From contig NC_014259.1 of NCBI RefSeq assembly GCF_000196795.1, positions 2,170,001 to 2,234,000 on the forward strand: a stretch of 64,000 bases of DNA, given 5' to 3'. Shown here piece after piece: positions 42,870 through 51,633 of the stretch. The notes beneath the pieces are model-generated. The model was not told the DNA's origin. It searched no databases and saw only the letters and a list, made by a program, of their open reading frames with translations. The position numbers and the translations under genes were made by a program. The stretch's first letter is position 1. Each line of letters starts with the position of its first letter. The DNA is from Acinetobacter oleivorans DR1 (GTDB lineage Bacteria; Pseudomonadota; Gammaproteobacteria; Pseudomonadales; Moraxellaceae).

Positions 42870-44405
42870 CTACACCAAAATTAAAGCAGGATTTTCAACA
42901 AACTGCTTAAAGCTGGCCAAGAATTTCGCCCCAACTGCACCATCAATAACTCGGTGATCACATGACAACGTCGCTGTGACAATCTCACGAACCACTACAT
43001 TGCCATTTTCAACAACAGCACGTGATTCAGAAGCACCTAATGCCATAATTGCACCTTGCGGTGGGTTAATAATGGCGTCGAATTGTTTAATGCCTAACAT
43101 TCCTAAATTTGAAATGCTAAAGCTGCCGCCTTGAAACTCATCAGGTTGTAACTTGCCAGTCTTAGCGCGTGTTGCCAAATCACGCATGTCATCAGAAATT
43201 TGTGCTAAAGACTTCTGATTTGCTGCTTTTACAATGGGTGTAATTAAACCGTTTGGAATCGCTACGGCCACCGAAATATCCGCTTGAGAGAACTGTAAAA
43301 TTGATTGAGTCGCCTCATCAAATTGAACATTCACCTCAGGCACTTTAATCAGTGCCGCTGCCGCCGCTTTAATTAGCATGTCATTAATAGAAAGTTTCAC
43401 TTGCGGAACGGTCTCATTAATCTGTTTACGTAAATTTTGCAAAGCCTCTACGTTTAGATCGACCACTAAGCGGAAATGTGGTGCATTACGTTTTGCAGCC
43501 TGTAGCCGTGAAGCAATTGCTTTACGCATACCATTCATCGCGACAGTAGTAACGGTCGATTGTGGTTGAGCAGCACATTGAGCAGATTGTTCATTTACCG
43601 ATGCAGGGTTATTACGGTAGTAAACCGCTTCAACATCTTCTTTACAGACACGGCCACGAGTACCTGAAATACGGCAGTCATTTAGATTAATGCCCCATTC
43701 TTTTGCTAAACGGCGTGCTACAGGTGTCGCTGAAACTCGACTATCATCAGCCGTAGATTTAACCACTTTAGCCTGAGTTTGCTGCTTAACATCAGGCCAC
43801 TGACCTCCAGCTGCTTGTACAGCTTTCTGGATGTCTTGAACACTAATACGTCCTTCACGACCAAAACCTGTGACTTTTGCCAAGTTTACATTGTGTTTTT
43901 CTGCAAGCTTTAACGCATGCGGCGTTGCAAACAACTCATCAGATGTTTGATAGCCTTGTAATGACTCAGGTACAGCATAGTCACCTTTCGCTACCTTTAC
44001 AGGAGCTGGAGCACTTGCAGCTACAGACTGTGGTTGTTCGGCTTTTTCAGCAATAGGTGCAGATGTTTCCGCTTTACTTTGTTCCGAAGGTGCTTCAGGT
44101 GCTTGAGCTGCTGAACCACCTAATGATGCGATAAACTTTTCAATTTCTGCATCAGAAACTTCACTATCAGCACATACGGCAATAAGACCACCAACAGGTA
44201 AAGTATTACCATCTTTCGCTAAAATTTTACGGAGCGTTCCTGCAAAAGGTGCTTCTAACACATTGACGATTTTTGTGGTTTCAATTTCACAAATTTCATC
44301 GCCTTTATTAAAGCTATCGCCTTCTTTAATCAACCATTGGGCAATCGTGCCTTCTTCCATGGATAATCCCCATTTCGGGATCTCCAACGTTTTAATTTCG
44401 CTCAT
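42870..44405 (-). CDS. acoC: Acetoin dehydrogenase E2 (dihydrolipoamide acetyltransferase)
   Basis: A protein of 511 residues. One lipoyl domain (1-80, Lys45 in IETTKIVN), a Pro/Ala-rich linker, two successive peripheral-subunit-binding segments (about 158-195, ATPHALKLAEKHNVNLAKV; and 224-261, ATPVARRLAKEWGINLNDC) and the catalytic core with SCDHRVIDGAVGAKFL near the end. It transfers the acetyl group from acetoin cleavage to CoA. The ATG at 44405 is one base after the acoB stop and has GGAG seven bases upstream. Confidence 0.92.
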   Translation of the reverse strand: MSEIKTLEIPKWGLSMEEGTIAQWLIKEGDSFNKGDEICEIETTKIVNVLEAPFAGTLRKILAKDGNTLPVGGLIAVCADSEVSDAEIEKFIASLGGSAAQAPEAPSEQSKAETSAPIAEKAEQPQSVAASAPAPVKVAKGDYAVPESLQGYQTSDELFATPHALKLAEKHNVNLAKVTGFGREGRISVQDIQKAVQAAGGQWPDVKQQTQAKVVKSTADDSRVSATPVARRLAKEWGINLNDCRISGTRGRVCKEDVEAVYYRNNPASVNEQSAQCAAQPQSTVTTVAMNGMRKAIASRLQAAKRNAPHFRLVVDLNVEALQNLRKQINETVPQVKLSINDMLIKAAAAALIKVPEVNVQFDEATQSILQFSQADISVAVAIPNGLITPIVKAANQKSLAQISDDMRDLATRAKTGKLQPDEFQGGSFSISNLGMLGIKQFDAIINPPQGAIMALGASESRAVVENGNVVVREIVTATLSCDHRVIDGAVGAKFLASFKQFVENPALILV

Positions 44406-44406
44406 C

Positions 44407-45426
44407 CTAAGTCTCCAATGTTTTTCGCACAGCTTGCTCAATACGCTCTACACTTGGAATCCATTCTTTTTCTAAAACTGGAGAGAATGGAACAGGCGTA
44501 TGTGGTGGCGTTACGAGTTCAACAGGTGCTTTCAAATAGTGGAAACCTTTTTGGGCGATTAGTGCAGCCACATCATGACCAAAACCACAGCGTGCTGCTG
44601 ATTCATCCACAATAACCACACGCCCAGTCGATGCAACAGACTCTAAAATTCCTTCTTCATCCAGAGGTGAAATTGTACGAGGGTCTACCACTTCAACCGA
44701 AATACCATCTTTTGCCAGTTTGTCTGCCACTTCATTGGCACGCTGTACCATCAGCCCTAACGCAATAATGGTCACGTCTGTCCCTTCACGGGTATAATTT
44801 GCTACACCAAAAGGAATGGTATAGGCATCATCTGGAACTTCGCCTTTAATGTCATAAAGCATTTTATGTTCACAGAAGACTATAGGGTCATCATCTCGAA
44901 TGGCCTGAATTAATAGCCCTTTCACATCATATGGGCTAGATGGAACCACAACTTTTAAGCCCGGAACCGCAGCGAATACGTTATATGGTGACTGGGAATG
45001 CTGAGCTGCCGCAGAGAAACCTGCGCCAATCATGCCACGTACAACCATTGGCGCTTTTGCTTTTCCACCAAACATATAACGGAATTTAGCGGCTTGGTTA
45101 TAAAGCATGTCATGACACACGCCATAGAAATCCATAAACATTAAATCAGCAACAGGACGTAAACCTGTTGCAGCAGCACCAGCGGCCATACCAATAATTG
45201 CAGATTCGGTAATTGGCGTATCAATAACACGCTCCGAACCAAATTCTGTCCATAAGCCTTTGGTTACGCCAAGTACACCACCGAAACCTTCAAGCTCGTT
45301 ATCTTCGGTATTTTTACCACCATGTCCACCGCGAACATCTTCACCAACTACAAAAACCGTTGGGTCGCGGCGCATTTCTGATTCAATGGCTTCTTTAATT
45401 GCATTACGAAAACTTTTATTTGGCAT
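44407..45426 (-). CDS. acoB: Acetoin dehydrogenase E1 beta subunit
   Basis: A protein of 339 residues, the beta half of the thiamine-diphosphate E1 heterotetramer. Family blocks are VFVVGEDVRGGHGGKNTEDNELEGFGG (partial), DTPITESAIIGMAAGAAATGLRPV and the C-terminal transketolase domain (VEVVDPRTISPLDEEGI). The ATG at 45426 has AAGGA nine bases upstream and gives the usual MPNKSFRNAI start; a longer reading overlapping acoA is not supported. Confidence 0.93.
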   Translation of the reverse strand: MPNKSFRNAIKEAIESEMRRDPTVFVVGEDVRGGHGGKNTEDNELEGFGGVLGVTKGLWTEFGSERVIDTPITESAIIGMAAGAAATGLRPVADLMFMDFYGVCHDMLYNQAAKFRYMFGGKAKAPMVVRGMIGAGFSAAAQHSQSPYNVFAAVPGLKVVVPSSPYDVKGLLIQAIRDDDPIVFCEHKMLYDIKGEVPDDAYTIPFGVANYTREGTDVTIIALGLMVQRANEVADKLAKDGISVEVVDPRTISPLDEEGILESVASTGRVVIVDESAARCGFGHDVAALIAQKGFHYLKAPVELVTPPHTPVPFSPVLEKEWIPSVERIEQAVRKTLET

Positions 45427-45439
45427 CTTTACTATTCCT

Positions 45440-46402
45440 TTAGTAAGAGACATAGACGTCGGTAAGGAGTTGTTCTGGTTGCGGGTAAGCTGCAGCACGA
45501 GCTTTAGCAACGGCATCATCAACGTTTGCCTTAGATGCTGCATCAATCTCGTCTAGCTTAGCTTCATCAATTTTGCCTTTAACTTTCTCTCGGAAAATTT
45601 TCAAAGGATCTTTATTTTCTTTGATGAACTCGACTTCTTCTTTAGAACGAATCAAGCCAGGGTCACCTTCGAAGTGGCCATAAAAACGGTTTGTAATGGT
45701 TTCAATCACGCTTGGACCTTCACCACGGCGTGCACGTTCAATAGCAGTTTGGGCGGCTTCATAGACGGCAAAGAAATCGGTACCATCAACTTTAACAGCC
45801 GGTAAACCAAAACCTGCTGCACGACCAGCAATATCTTTGCTTCCGACTGCATAATCATGACCAGTCCCTTCACCAAAACCGTTATTTTCGAAAACGAAAA
45901 TGACTGGAAGTTTAAGAACAACCGCCATGTTCATTGCTTCAAAAGTAAGACCTTGGTTTGAACCACCGTCACCTGTAAAAGATAGTCCGATGCCACCTGT
46001 CTTTAAGGTTTTTGCTGTCAACGCTGCACCAATTGCTAAAGGAGGCCCGCCACCCACAATCCCGTTGGCACCGAGCATACCTTTATCTAAATCGGCAATA
46101 TGCATAGAACCGCCTTTTCCACGGCATAGTCCGTCATCTTTACCAAAAATTTCCAGCATCATGGCGTGAATGTCACAGCCTTTTGCAATACAGTGTCCAT
46201 GTCCACGGTGTGTTGAAGTGATATAGTCTTTGTCGGTTAAGTTTTCGCAAATCCCGACTGCTACAGCTTCTTCACCACTATATAAGTGAATAAAGCCAGG
46301 AATATCACCATTGGTATTTTCTTCGTGAAGTCGATCCTCAAATTCACGAATATCACGCATGCGTTTATATGCTGCGAGTAATTGCTCTTCCGTTAATTGC
46401 AT
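45440..46402 (-). CDS. acoA: Acetoin dehydrogenase E1 alpha subunit
   Basis: A protein of 320 residues that binds thiamine diphosphate through GDGGSNQG...N-N-GFGEGT (the GDG-N motif at about 146-175). It cleaves acetoin into acetaldehyde and an acetyl unit passed to AcoC. GGSMHIADLDKGMLGANGIVGGG and RFYGHFEGDP are the E1-alpha signatures. It is the first gene of the six-gene aco operon. I find no sigma-54 promoter upstream, unlike the acoR-controlled operons of Ralstonia and Pseudomonas. Confidence 0.93.
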   Translation of the reverse strand: MQLTEEQLLAAYKRMRDIREFEDRLHEENTNGDIPGFIHLYSGEEAVAVGICENLTDKDYITSTHRGHGHCIAKGCDIHAMMLEIFGKDDGLCRGKGGSMHIADLDKGMLGANGIVGGGPPLAIGAALTAKTLKTGGIGLSFTGDGGSNQGLTFEAMNMAVVLKLPVIFVFENNGFGEGTGHDYAVGSKDIAGRAAGFGLPAVKVDGTDFFAVYEAAQTAIERARRGEGPSVIETITNRFYGHFEGDPGLIRSKEEVEFIKENKDPLKIFREKVKGKIDEAKLDEIDAASKANVDDAVAKARAAAYPQPEQLLTDVYVSY

Positions 46403-46748
46403 ATCCTTTTCCTTTATTATCTTGATTTTAAAAATTCAACCAAGTTTCAAGCGAAAATCTAATTCGCTATAAATACTTAAACTCAAAATTAATAATCAAT
46501 CTATTAGACCAAAAAGTTTTTAATTAAAATAAATGCAATTATTTTTTAAATTTCAAAAACTTAATTATCAAAAATAATTTTAAAATTTTTTTATAATTTT
46601 CACTAAGTTATAAAACAAACCTTTAACCAACCTTTCTTATTTTATAATACTCGCCACACCCTGTGTTTTTAATTAATTGCGCTTTTTAATATGATCTAAT
46701 TAAATTAAAAATATAGGAGTTTAAGCGGGTTTTAAATAAAATGGAATT
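46403..46748. other. Divergent promoter region, acoA / lipA
   Basis: 346 very AT-rich bases with no gene. I looked for a TGGCA-N-TTGC sigma-54 element on both strands and saw none. The acoA and lipA promoters must lie here. Confidence 0.55.
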
Positions 46749-47741
46749 ATGAATATGGATTTTAAAAGACAAGTAGAAACTGGTATTAAATTACGAGGAG
46801 CAGATAAAGTCGCTCGCATTCCGATTAAAATTTTACCTACAGAAGATTTACCGACTAAACCAGACTGGATTAGAGCCAAAATAACCGATTTTGAAGAAAT
46901 TAAACGCATAAAAAATTTGCTGCGCCAACAGAAGTTACATAGTGTTTGTGAAGAGGCAGCATGCCCCAATTTACCTGAATGTTTTGGTGGAGGTACGGCA
47001 ACATTTATGATTATGGGAGATATCTGTACTAGACGTTGCCCTTTTTGTGATGTAGCACATGGTCGCCCAAAACCTTTAGATGAAGATGAACCTAAACATT
47101 TGGCAGAAACGGTCGCAAACTTAAACTTAAAATATGTCGTGATTACCTCTGTAGACCGTGATGATCTACACGATGGTGGCGCTGCACATTTTGTAAAGTG
47201 CATTGAAGAAATCCGAAAACGCTGCCCAGAAACTTTGATTGAGATTTTAGTACCAGATTTTCGCGGTCGTTTAGAGACAGCGCTTTCAACTTTGAGCTTA
47301 TCTCCTCCAGATGTGTTTAATCATAATATTGAGACAGTCCCGCGTTTATATAAAGCGATGCGCCCTGGCTCAGACTATCAACACTCACTAGAGTTACTAA
47401 AACGGTTTAAAGCATATTGTCCCGATATTAAAACCAAGTCTGGCTTAATGGTTGGATTAGGAGAAATTGAAGCGGAAGTACTTGCTCTACTGAACGACTT
47501 AAAAGATTATCAGGTAGACCTTATTACTATTGGACAGTACTTACAGCCATCAAAGTCACATGCACCTATTCATCGGTTTGTAAATTTACAAGAATTTGAA
47601 AGATACACGCGACACGGTAAACGATTAGGTTTTAAAAATATTTGGAGTGCTCCTATGGTCCGCTCTAGCTACTTTGCTGATCGACAATATTTTGGAGAAG
47701 AAGTACCAAAGCCTTTCAGCCGACAAGATGTCTTAGCTTAA
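46749..47741 (+). CDS. lipA: Lipoyl synthase of the acetoin cluster
   Basis: A radical-SAM enzyme of 330 residues that inserts two sulfurs into octanoyl groups. Both clusters are seen: the auxiliary C-x4-C-x5-C (Cys67, 72, 78) and the radical-SAM C-x3-C-x2-C (Cys93, 97, 100; CTRRCPFC). It is divergent from acoA, so it probably makes lipoate for AcoC, like the acoS gene of Pelobacter; a housekeeping lipA is expected elsewhere (no lipB is next to this one). Start may be either ATG at 46749 or 46755. Confidence 0.93.
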   Translation: MNMDFKRQVETGIKLRGADKVARIPIKILPTEDLPTKPDWIRAKITDFEEIKRIKNLLRQQKLHSVCEEAACPNLPECFGGGTATFMIMGDICTRRCPFCDVAHGRPKPLDEDEPKHLAETVANLNLKYVVITSVDRDDLHDGGAAHFVKCIEEIRKRCPETLIEILVPDFRGRLETALSTLSLSPPDVFNHNIETVPRLYKAMRPGSDYQHSLELLKRFKAYCPDIKTKSGLMVGLGEIEAEVLALLNDLKDYQVDLITIGQYLQPSKSHAPIHRFVNLQEFERYTRHGKRLGFKNIWSAPMVRSSYFADRQYFGEEVPKPFSRQDVLA

Positions 47742-47898
47742 AAGATCAGGTAATTAACAAAACTTATCCAATAGGATAATGGTCAAGGCTTATAAAATTA
47801 TTTAAGGTAAGGAGATAACTAGGAAATAGCCACAATAAGAAAGTTATAACGGTTGAGCGGCTACGGATACGCCATTTCAATGATAAAGGAATTTCGAT

Positions 47899-49038
47899 AT
47901 GGATATGTCAAAACAATTATCATCACCTTTTTTAGATACCACGCCGTCATTATTCCGGCCAGAAAAGTCATCTCATTCTCAACAATTAGGAAAAAAACCA
48001 CCAGTTGACCTCGAAGCGGCTCCGTTATTTGACCTAACCGAAGAATGGGAACATTCATTGTTTGGTCGTTCGATTCACGAGTGTCATCGGAATTTAATGC
48101 ATATTGCCGAAGATGCCGATATGGCAATTGGTGTGACCGACCCACATGGCACTCTACTTTGGACATGGAGTAGTACACCGATGCGCTCATCGGCAGAGCA
48201 AGTCCATTTTGTTGAAGGTGGTCAGTGGTCAACTCAGGCAGTAGGTCAAAATGCAATTGGTTTAGCATTAAATACTCATTCAGCTAACTGCGTTTACTCA
48301 CACGAAAACCAAATGAATAGTGTAAGAGATTGGGTCTGCTATGCGGCACCAATTACCGATACAAATACAGGCCAATTTTATGGCATTATGAATTTGTCGA
48401 CCAAATATCAAAAACATAATTCTCTGGGGCTTTTAGCTGTTGAAAGATGCGCTGATATTGTGAAGCAAGCAATTCAGCTTCATCAGAAAAATATTTTATA
48501 TATTAAAGCCTTTGGTACTCCTAAAGTTCAATATAACCAACACAGCCTTACATTGACTCAACGTCAGATTGAAATTCTATGTATTCTAACCCTTTGTCCC
48601 GAAGGGATTAATCTTGAAGAACTTCATTATGCTTTATATGGCGATCGACCAGTAAGTACCACCACTTTAAAAGCAGAACTTTCTCAACTTAGAAACCTAA
48701 TCCCCGATGTTATCGAGTCTCGCCCTTATAAACTTAACTGTGAAATCCAATGTGATTTCTTAATGGCAGAGCAAGCATTAAACCTAGGCTTCACATCGAC
48801 TACTCTTACACTCTATAGAGGAAGTTTTTTAGCTAAATCAGAAAGCCCATTTTTGTGTGCGTGGAGAGATTGCTTTGATGCTCGCTTGAGTCATGTGATT
48901 TATCAAATTGAAGATGTTGATCAACTATTACGAGTGGTCAGTCGTGTGCCAGATCGTGTAGATGCTGTTGAACGTTTACTTGAATTATTACCTGAAGAAA
49001 CACCTTATCGAACTAAACTTTTAAAATTACTCGAATAA
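47899..49038 (+). CDS. GAF-domain regulator: AcoR-like sensor with a winged-helix output
   Basis: A protein of 379 residues. The N-terminal half (about 60-220) is the AcoR-type GAF sensor: MAIGVTDPHGTLLWTW, VGQNAIGLALNTHSANCVYS and VCYAAPITDTNTGQFYGIMNLS (each part of a longer match). The AAA+ sigma-54 domain of true AcoR is absent. Instead residues about 225-300 read as an OmpR-like winged helix (LTLTQRQIEILCILTLCPEG; STTTLKAELSQLRNLI), then a helical tail. It follows lipA and likely regulates the aco genes. AAAGGA is eight bases before the ATG. Confidence 0.8.
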   Translation: MDMSKQLSSPFLDTTPSLFRPEKSSHSQQLGKKPPVDLEAAPLFDLTEEWEHSLFGRSIHECHRNLMHIAEDADMAIGVTDPHGTLLWTWSSTPMRSSAEQVHFVEGGQWSTQAVGQNAIGLALNTHSANCVYSHENQMNSVRDWVCYAAPITDTNTGQFYGIMNLSTKYQKHNSLGLLAVERCADIVKQAIQLHQKNILYIKAFGTPKVQYNQHSLTLTQRQIEILCILTLCPEGINLEELHYALYGDRPVSTTTLKAELSQLRNLIPDVIESRPYKLNCEIQCDFLMAEQALNLGFTSTTLTLYRGSFLAKSESPFLCAWRDCFDARLSHVIYQIEDVDQLLRVVSRVPDRVDAVERLLELLPEETPYRTKLLKLLE

Positions 49039-49079
49039 AATAAAAGGGAGAATATCGTATAAATATTCTCCCTTTTATT
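49039..49079. terminator. Bidirectional terminator, 17-bp perfect stem
   Basis: AATAAAAGGGAGAATAT and its exact complement are separated by seven bases, between the convergent regulator and UndA-like genes. Confidence 0.95.
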
Positions 49080-49088
49080 GAGGCAAGA

Positions 49089-49841
49089 TCAAGCAGAAGC
49101 TTGAAGCTGCACCCGATAACAATCATCTAAGGCTAATTCATAATAACGCAGCCCTTCTTCAGCAGCATGAAATGCTTTTTGCTGCCAGTCAGGACGATCA
49201 TTACATAAACGCTTAATCAGCTCCATGGCTTCATAAGGATGAAGATCATCATAATGCGCATGTGCACGTAACCAAGCCAAAGAACGTTTATCAATCGTTA
49301 CGTCAGGATGATCAGTATAGGCATGAATACCCTTATAGACCTGAATAGACCAGTCTCCAGTTGCCCATTCAATTGCTAGATTTGTTGCAGCAAGGCACTC
49401 TGCCAAATTACCACGATGACTCATATTCCATAAGAAATGGTTTACTGCATTCATCGCAGCTGGTGGCCGCACACTATCAAGCTTTTCTACAGTTAAACCA
49501 AAACCTCCAGCCCAATCGCGATACCATTTTAAGTGCCGCTCTTCGACCTTAATATTTTGGATTAACCAATCTCGTGCTTCTGTAACGCCAGGTTCAGAAA
49601 ACCCTGTTGCTTTGCCTAACGCCCCAGCCATATATGACGGGAAATGCGCGACTAATGGATAGAAATTAAGTAAAGCATAACGGAAACTATTTAGGCTCAA
49701 TCCCCCATTGGCCATTTCCGAAAAAAACGGATGTTTACTTACCCGTTCTTTCGCTGGTAGCAGGTCATCCCAGAACTGCTGTGACCATCCATTATGCGGT
49801 GTAATTTCTAAATGCATTCCATATTGATTTAGAGCAGTCAT
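49089..49841 (-). CDS. UndA-like haem-oxygenase-fold diiron oxidase
   Basis: A protein of 250 residues with the TenA/PqqC-like helical fold. The metal ligands of UndA, the enzyme that turns dodecanoate to 1-undecene in Pseudomonas, have counterparts here: Glu100 and His103 (NIKVEERH), Glu158 (AATNLAIEWATGDWS) and His194, Asp198, His201 (AHAHYDDLHPYEA). From memory, the order, spacing and surrounding words all match UndA more closely than TenA or PqqC. It may therefore be an iron-dependent fatty-acid decarboxylase, but the substrate may differ. It is transcribed alone. Confidence 0.75.
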   Translation of the reverse strand: MTALNQYGMHLEITPHNGWSQQFWDDLLPAKERVSKHPFFSEMANGGLSLNSFRYALLNFYPLVAHFPSYMAGALGKATGFSEPGVTEARDWLIQNIKVEERHLKWYRDWAGGFGLTVEKLDSVRPPAAMNAVNHFLWNMSHRGNLAECLAATNLAIEWATGDWSIQVYKGIHAYTDHPDVTIDKRSLAWLRAHAHYDDLHPYEAMELIKRLCNDRPDWQQKAFHAAEEGLRYYELALDDCYRVQLQASA

Positions 49842-50161
49842 TGCTAATTTTCCTATTTATATGACAGCAATCATCTGTATTTCACGCTACAAGTCTATCC
49901 GAAAATGATAAAGATACAATCGTTAATCGACCATTTGTAACTTTTTTCGATGGATTGCGATGCTTTAGATAATTGTTACGCTAATCATTGAAATGTCGTG
50001 ATTTTTATCACATTTAACTCAGATAAAAATCATTACTTTTTTAAAAAATCTGTATTATTATTTTGAATAAATCACACATTATATAATCAATATTTTTAGA
50101 TGGAACTTTACTAAAAATAAGTCTCATTTTATGACAACTTCCAATATAGAGAGCATTAATT
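49842..50161. other. Divergent promoter region, UndA-like / diguanylate cyclase
   Basis: 320 AT-rich bases without a gene. Contains the CRP-like site at 49997-50012. Confidence 0.6.
49997..50012. promoter_or_regulatory. CRP/Vfr-type site, one mismatch
   Basis: CGTGATTTTTATCACA matches TGTGA-N6-TCACA except at the first base. It lies 150 bases before the GGDEF gene and 156 before the UndA-like gene. Confidence 0.5.
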
Positions 50162-51391
50162 ATGAAGTTGCAGGGTTCCAATATATTGGGACAGGAACAA
50201 ATAGATTTATTAACCACACGAGGATTAAATTTCGTATGGTTTCCAAAGCAGCTTGAAACGATTTATCGTTTTCAATACCAAAACGGTGCTGCCTATGAGT
50301 TCCGCTATAGAGCGCCTATTATTTTAATATTATATATATTTTTAAGCTTTGGTATATATCAAGTATTGCCAACTGAACAAGTTTTACCCTGGTTTAGCTA
50401 TTATTCTTGGGTGGGTGTAATTATTTTCCTTGCCTGGATTTTATCGTTTATTAAAAAATTAAATCAGTATTTTGATTATTATGTAGGAATTGGCTCAGCT
50501 TTAGCAGTCGCAATTACTTTTATTTTAATTAACGTTATAGAAAATGGCCAAGAGAACGTTCTTTTTCATGCGGCGATGATGTATGCGATTGTGATTATCT
50601 ATGGTGCAGTAGGTATGCGTTTTTATACCGCCATATTTGCTGGATGGGTTGGAGGACTTGTTGGAATTTTGGTAAGTAACTACTTAAATGGGGTGATCGA
50701 CTGGACTTTCTTGAACCGAACTTACACCTTCAGTAGCTTCTTGGGAATGACCCTTGCCTATGCAACTGACCGCCAACATCGAGAAAACTACTTACAAAAC
50801 TGCATGATCGAGCTGAATCGCATTGAACTGATGCAGCAAGCACAGCAATTATCTTTGCTTTCCCAGCAAGATGCACTCACCGGTTTAGCCAATCGACGCT
50901 ATCTAGACGAAACACTGGATAACGAATGGCGCCGTGCTTTACGGCATGAAACACCCCTTACCATCATGATGGTCGATATCGACTATTTTAAAGCTTACAA
51001 TGATACTTTAGGGCATCTAAAGGGTGATGAATGCTTAAAAGAAATCGCTATTGCTATTTCCTCTATTGCTGCACGTAGTGGTGATTTAGTTGCTCGTTAT
51101 GGTGGCGAAGAATTTTTACTGTTATTTCCGATGACAAATTCTCAGCAAGCCTTGATTCAGGTTGAACGTTTAATGAATGCTATTGATAAAATTGCAATTA
51201 AACACCCATGTAGTGATGTTTCACCACAAGTCACTATTAGTGTTGGTGTGGCAACCACGATTCCACGTCTAAATGATTCAATTTCTGCTTTCGTAGCTCG
51301 CGCTGACCATGCTTTGTATAAGGCAAAAACGAATGGGCGTAATCAATATAAGATTGCTGTAAACGAAGAACAAATTGTAGACTTAACTTAA
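50162..51391 (+). CDS. Membrane diguanylate cyclase (GGDEF)
   Basis: A protein of 409 residues with six TM segments (about 52-205) followed by a GGDEF domain (about 235-400) that makes cyclic di-GMP from GTP. The active site is GGEEF (314-318), with DALTGLANRR and DIDYFKAYNDTLGH intact. The inhibitory I-site RSGD (305-308) lies five residues before it, so the enzyme should be active and feedback-controlled. The MASE-type membrane part is the sensor. No EAL domain is present. Confidence 0.93.
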   Translation: MKLQGSNILGQEQIDLLTTRGLNFVWFPKQLETIYRFQYQNGAAYEFRYRAPIILILYIFLSFGIYQVLPTEQVLPWFSYYSWVGVIIFLAWILSFIKKLNQYFDYYVGIGSALAVAITFILINVIENGQENVLFHAAMMYAIVIIYGAVGMRFYTAIFAGWVGGLVGILVSNYLNGVIDWTFLNRTYTFSSFLGMTLAYATDRQHRENYLQNCMIELNRIELMQQAQQLSLLSQQDALTGLANRRYLDETLDNEWRRALRHETPLTIMMVDIDYFKAYNDTLGHLKGDECLKEIAIAISSIAARSGDLVARYGGEEFLLLFPMTNSQQALIQVERLMNAIDKIAIKHPCSDVSPQVTISVGVATTIPRLNDSISAFVARADHALYKAKTNGRNQYKIAVNEEQIVDLT

Positions 51392-51633
51392 AAAGTCTGA
51401 CTTCCATTTGAAATGACTCAATATAAATAATTAGCTTTTCCATCCGTGGCAAAGCTAAAAAATAATTTAGAATCAGTACATACGAAAACCTCTTTTATTT
51501 AAATTTAAACCATCTGTTAAAAATAGCTTATATAAACTTAATAAATTTAGCGACTTTCAATTAATCAACACTCTATTTTAGATAATAAAAATTACAGGCT
51601 CCAATCCATATAATGTAGAAAAATTCCACTTCA

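Noticed and set aside
46403..46748. Expected sigma-54 promoter of the aco operon
   Set aside because: No GG-N10-GC element of useful quality was seen on either strand, and the local regulator lacks a sigma-54 domain.
46721..47203. Long antisense ORF (160 codons) opposite lipA
   Set aside because: Cys- and Ser-rich reading that mirrors conserved lipA codons; lipA's motifs prove the plus-strand frame.
47861..48268. 135-codon ORF opposite the GAF regulator
   Set aside because: Lies over the conserved GAF domain, no recognisable motifs, no ribosome-binding site.
51432..51458. Imperfect inverted repeat TTAGCTTT ... AAAGCTAA after the diguanylate cyclase
   Set aside because: No T run follows on either strand, so I did not call it a terminator.
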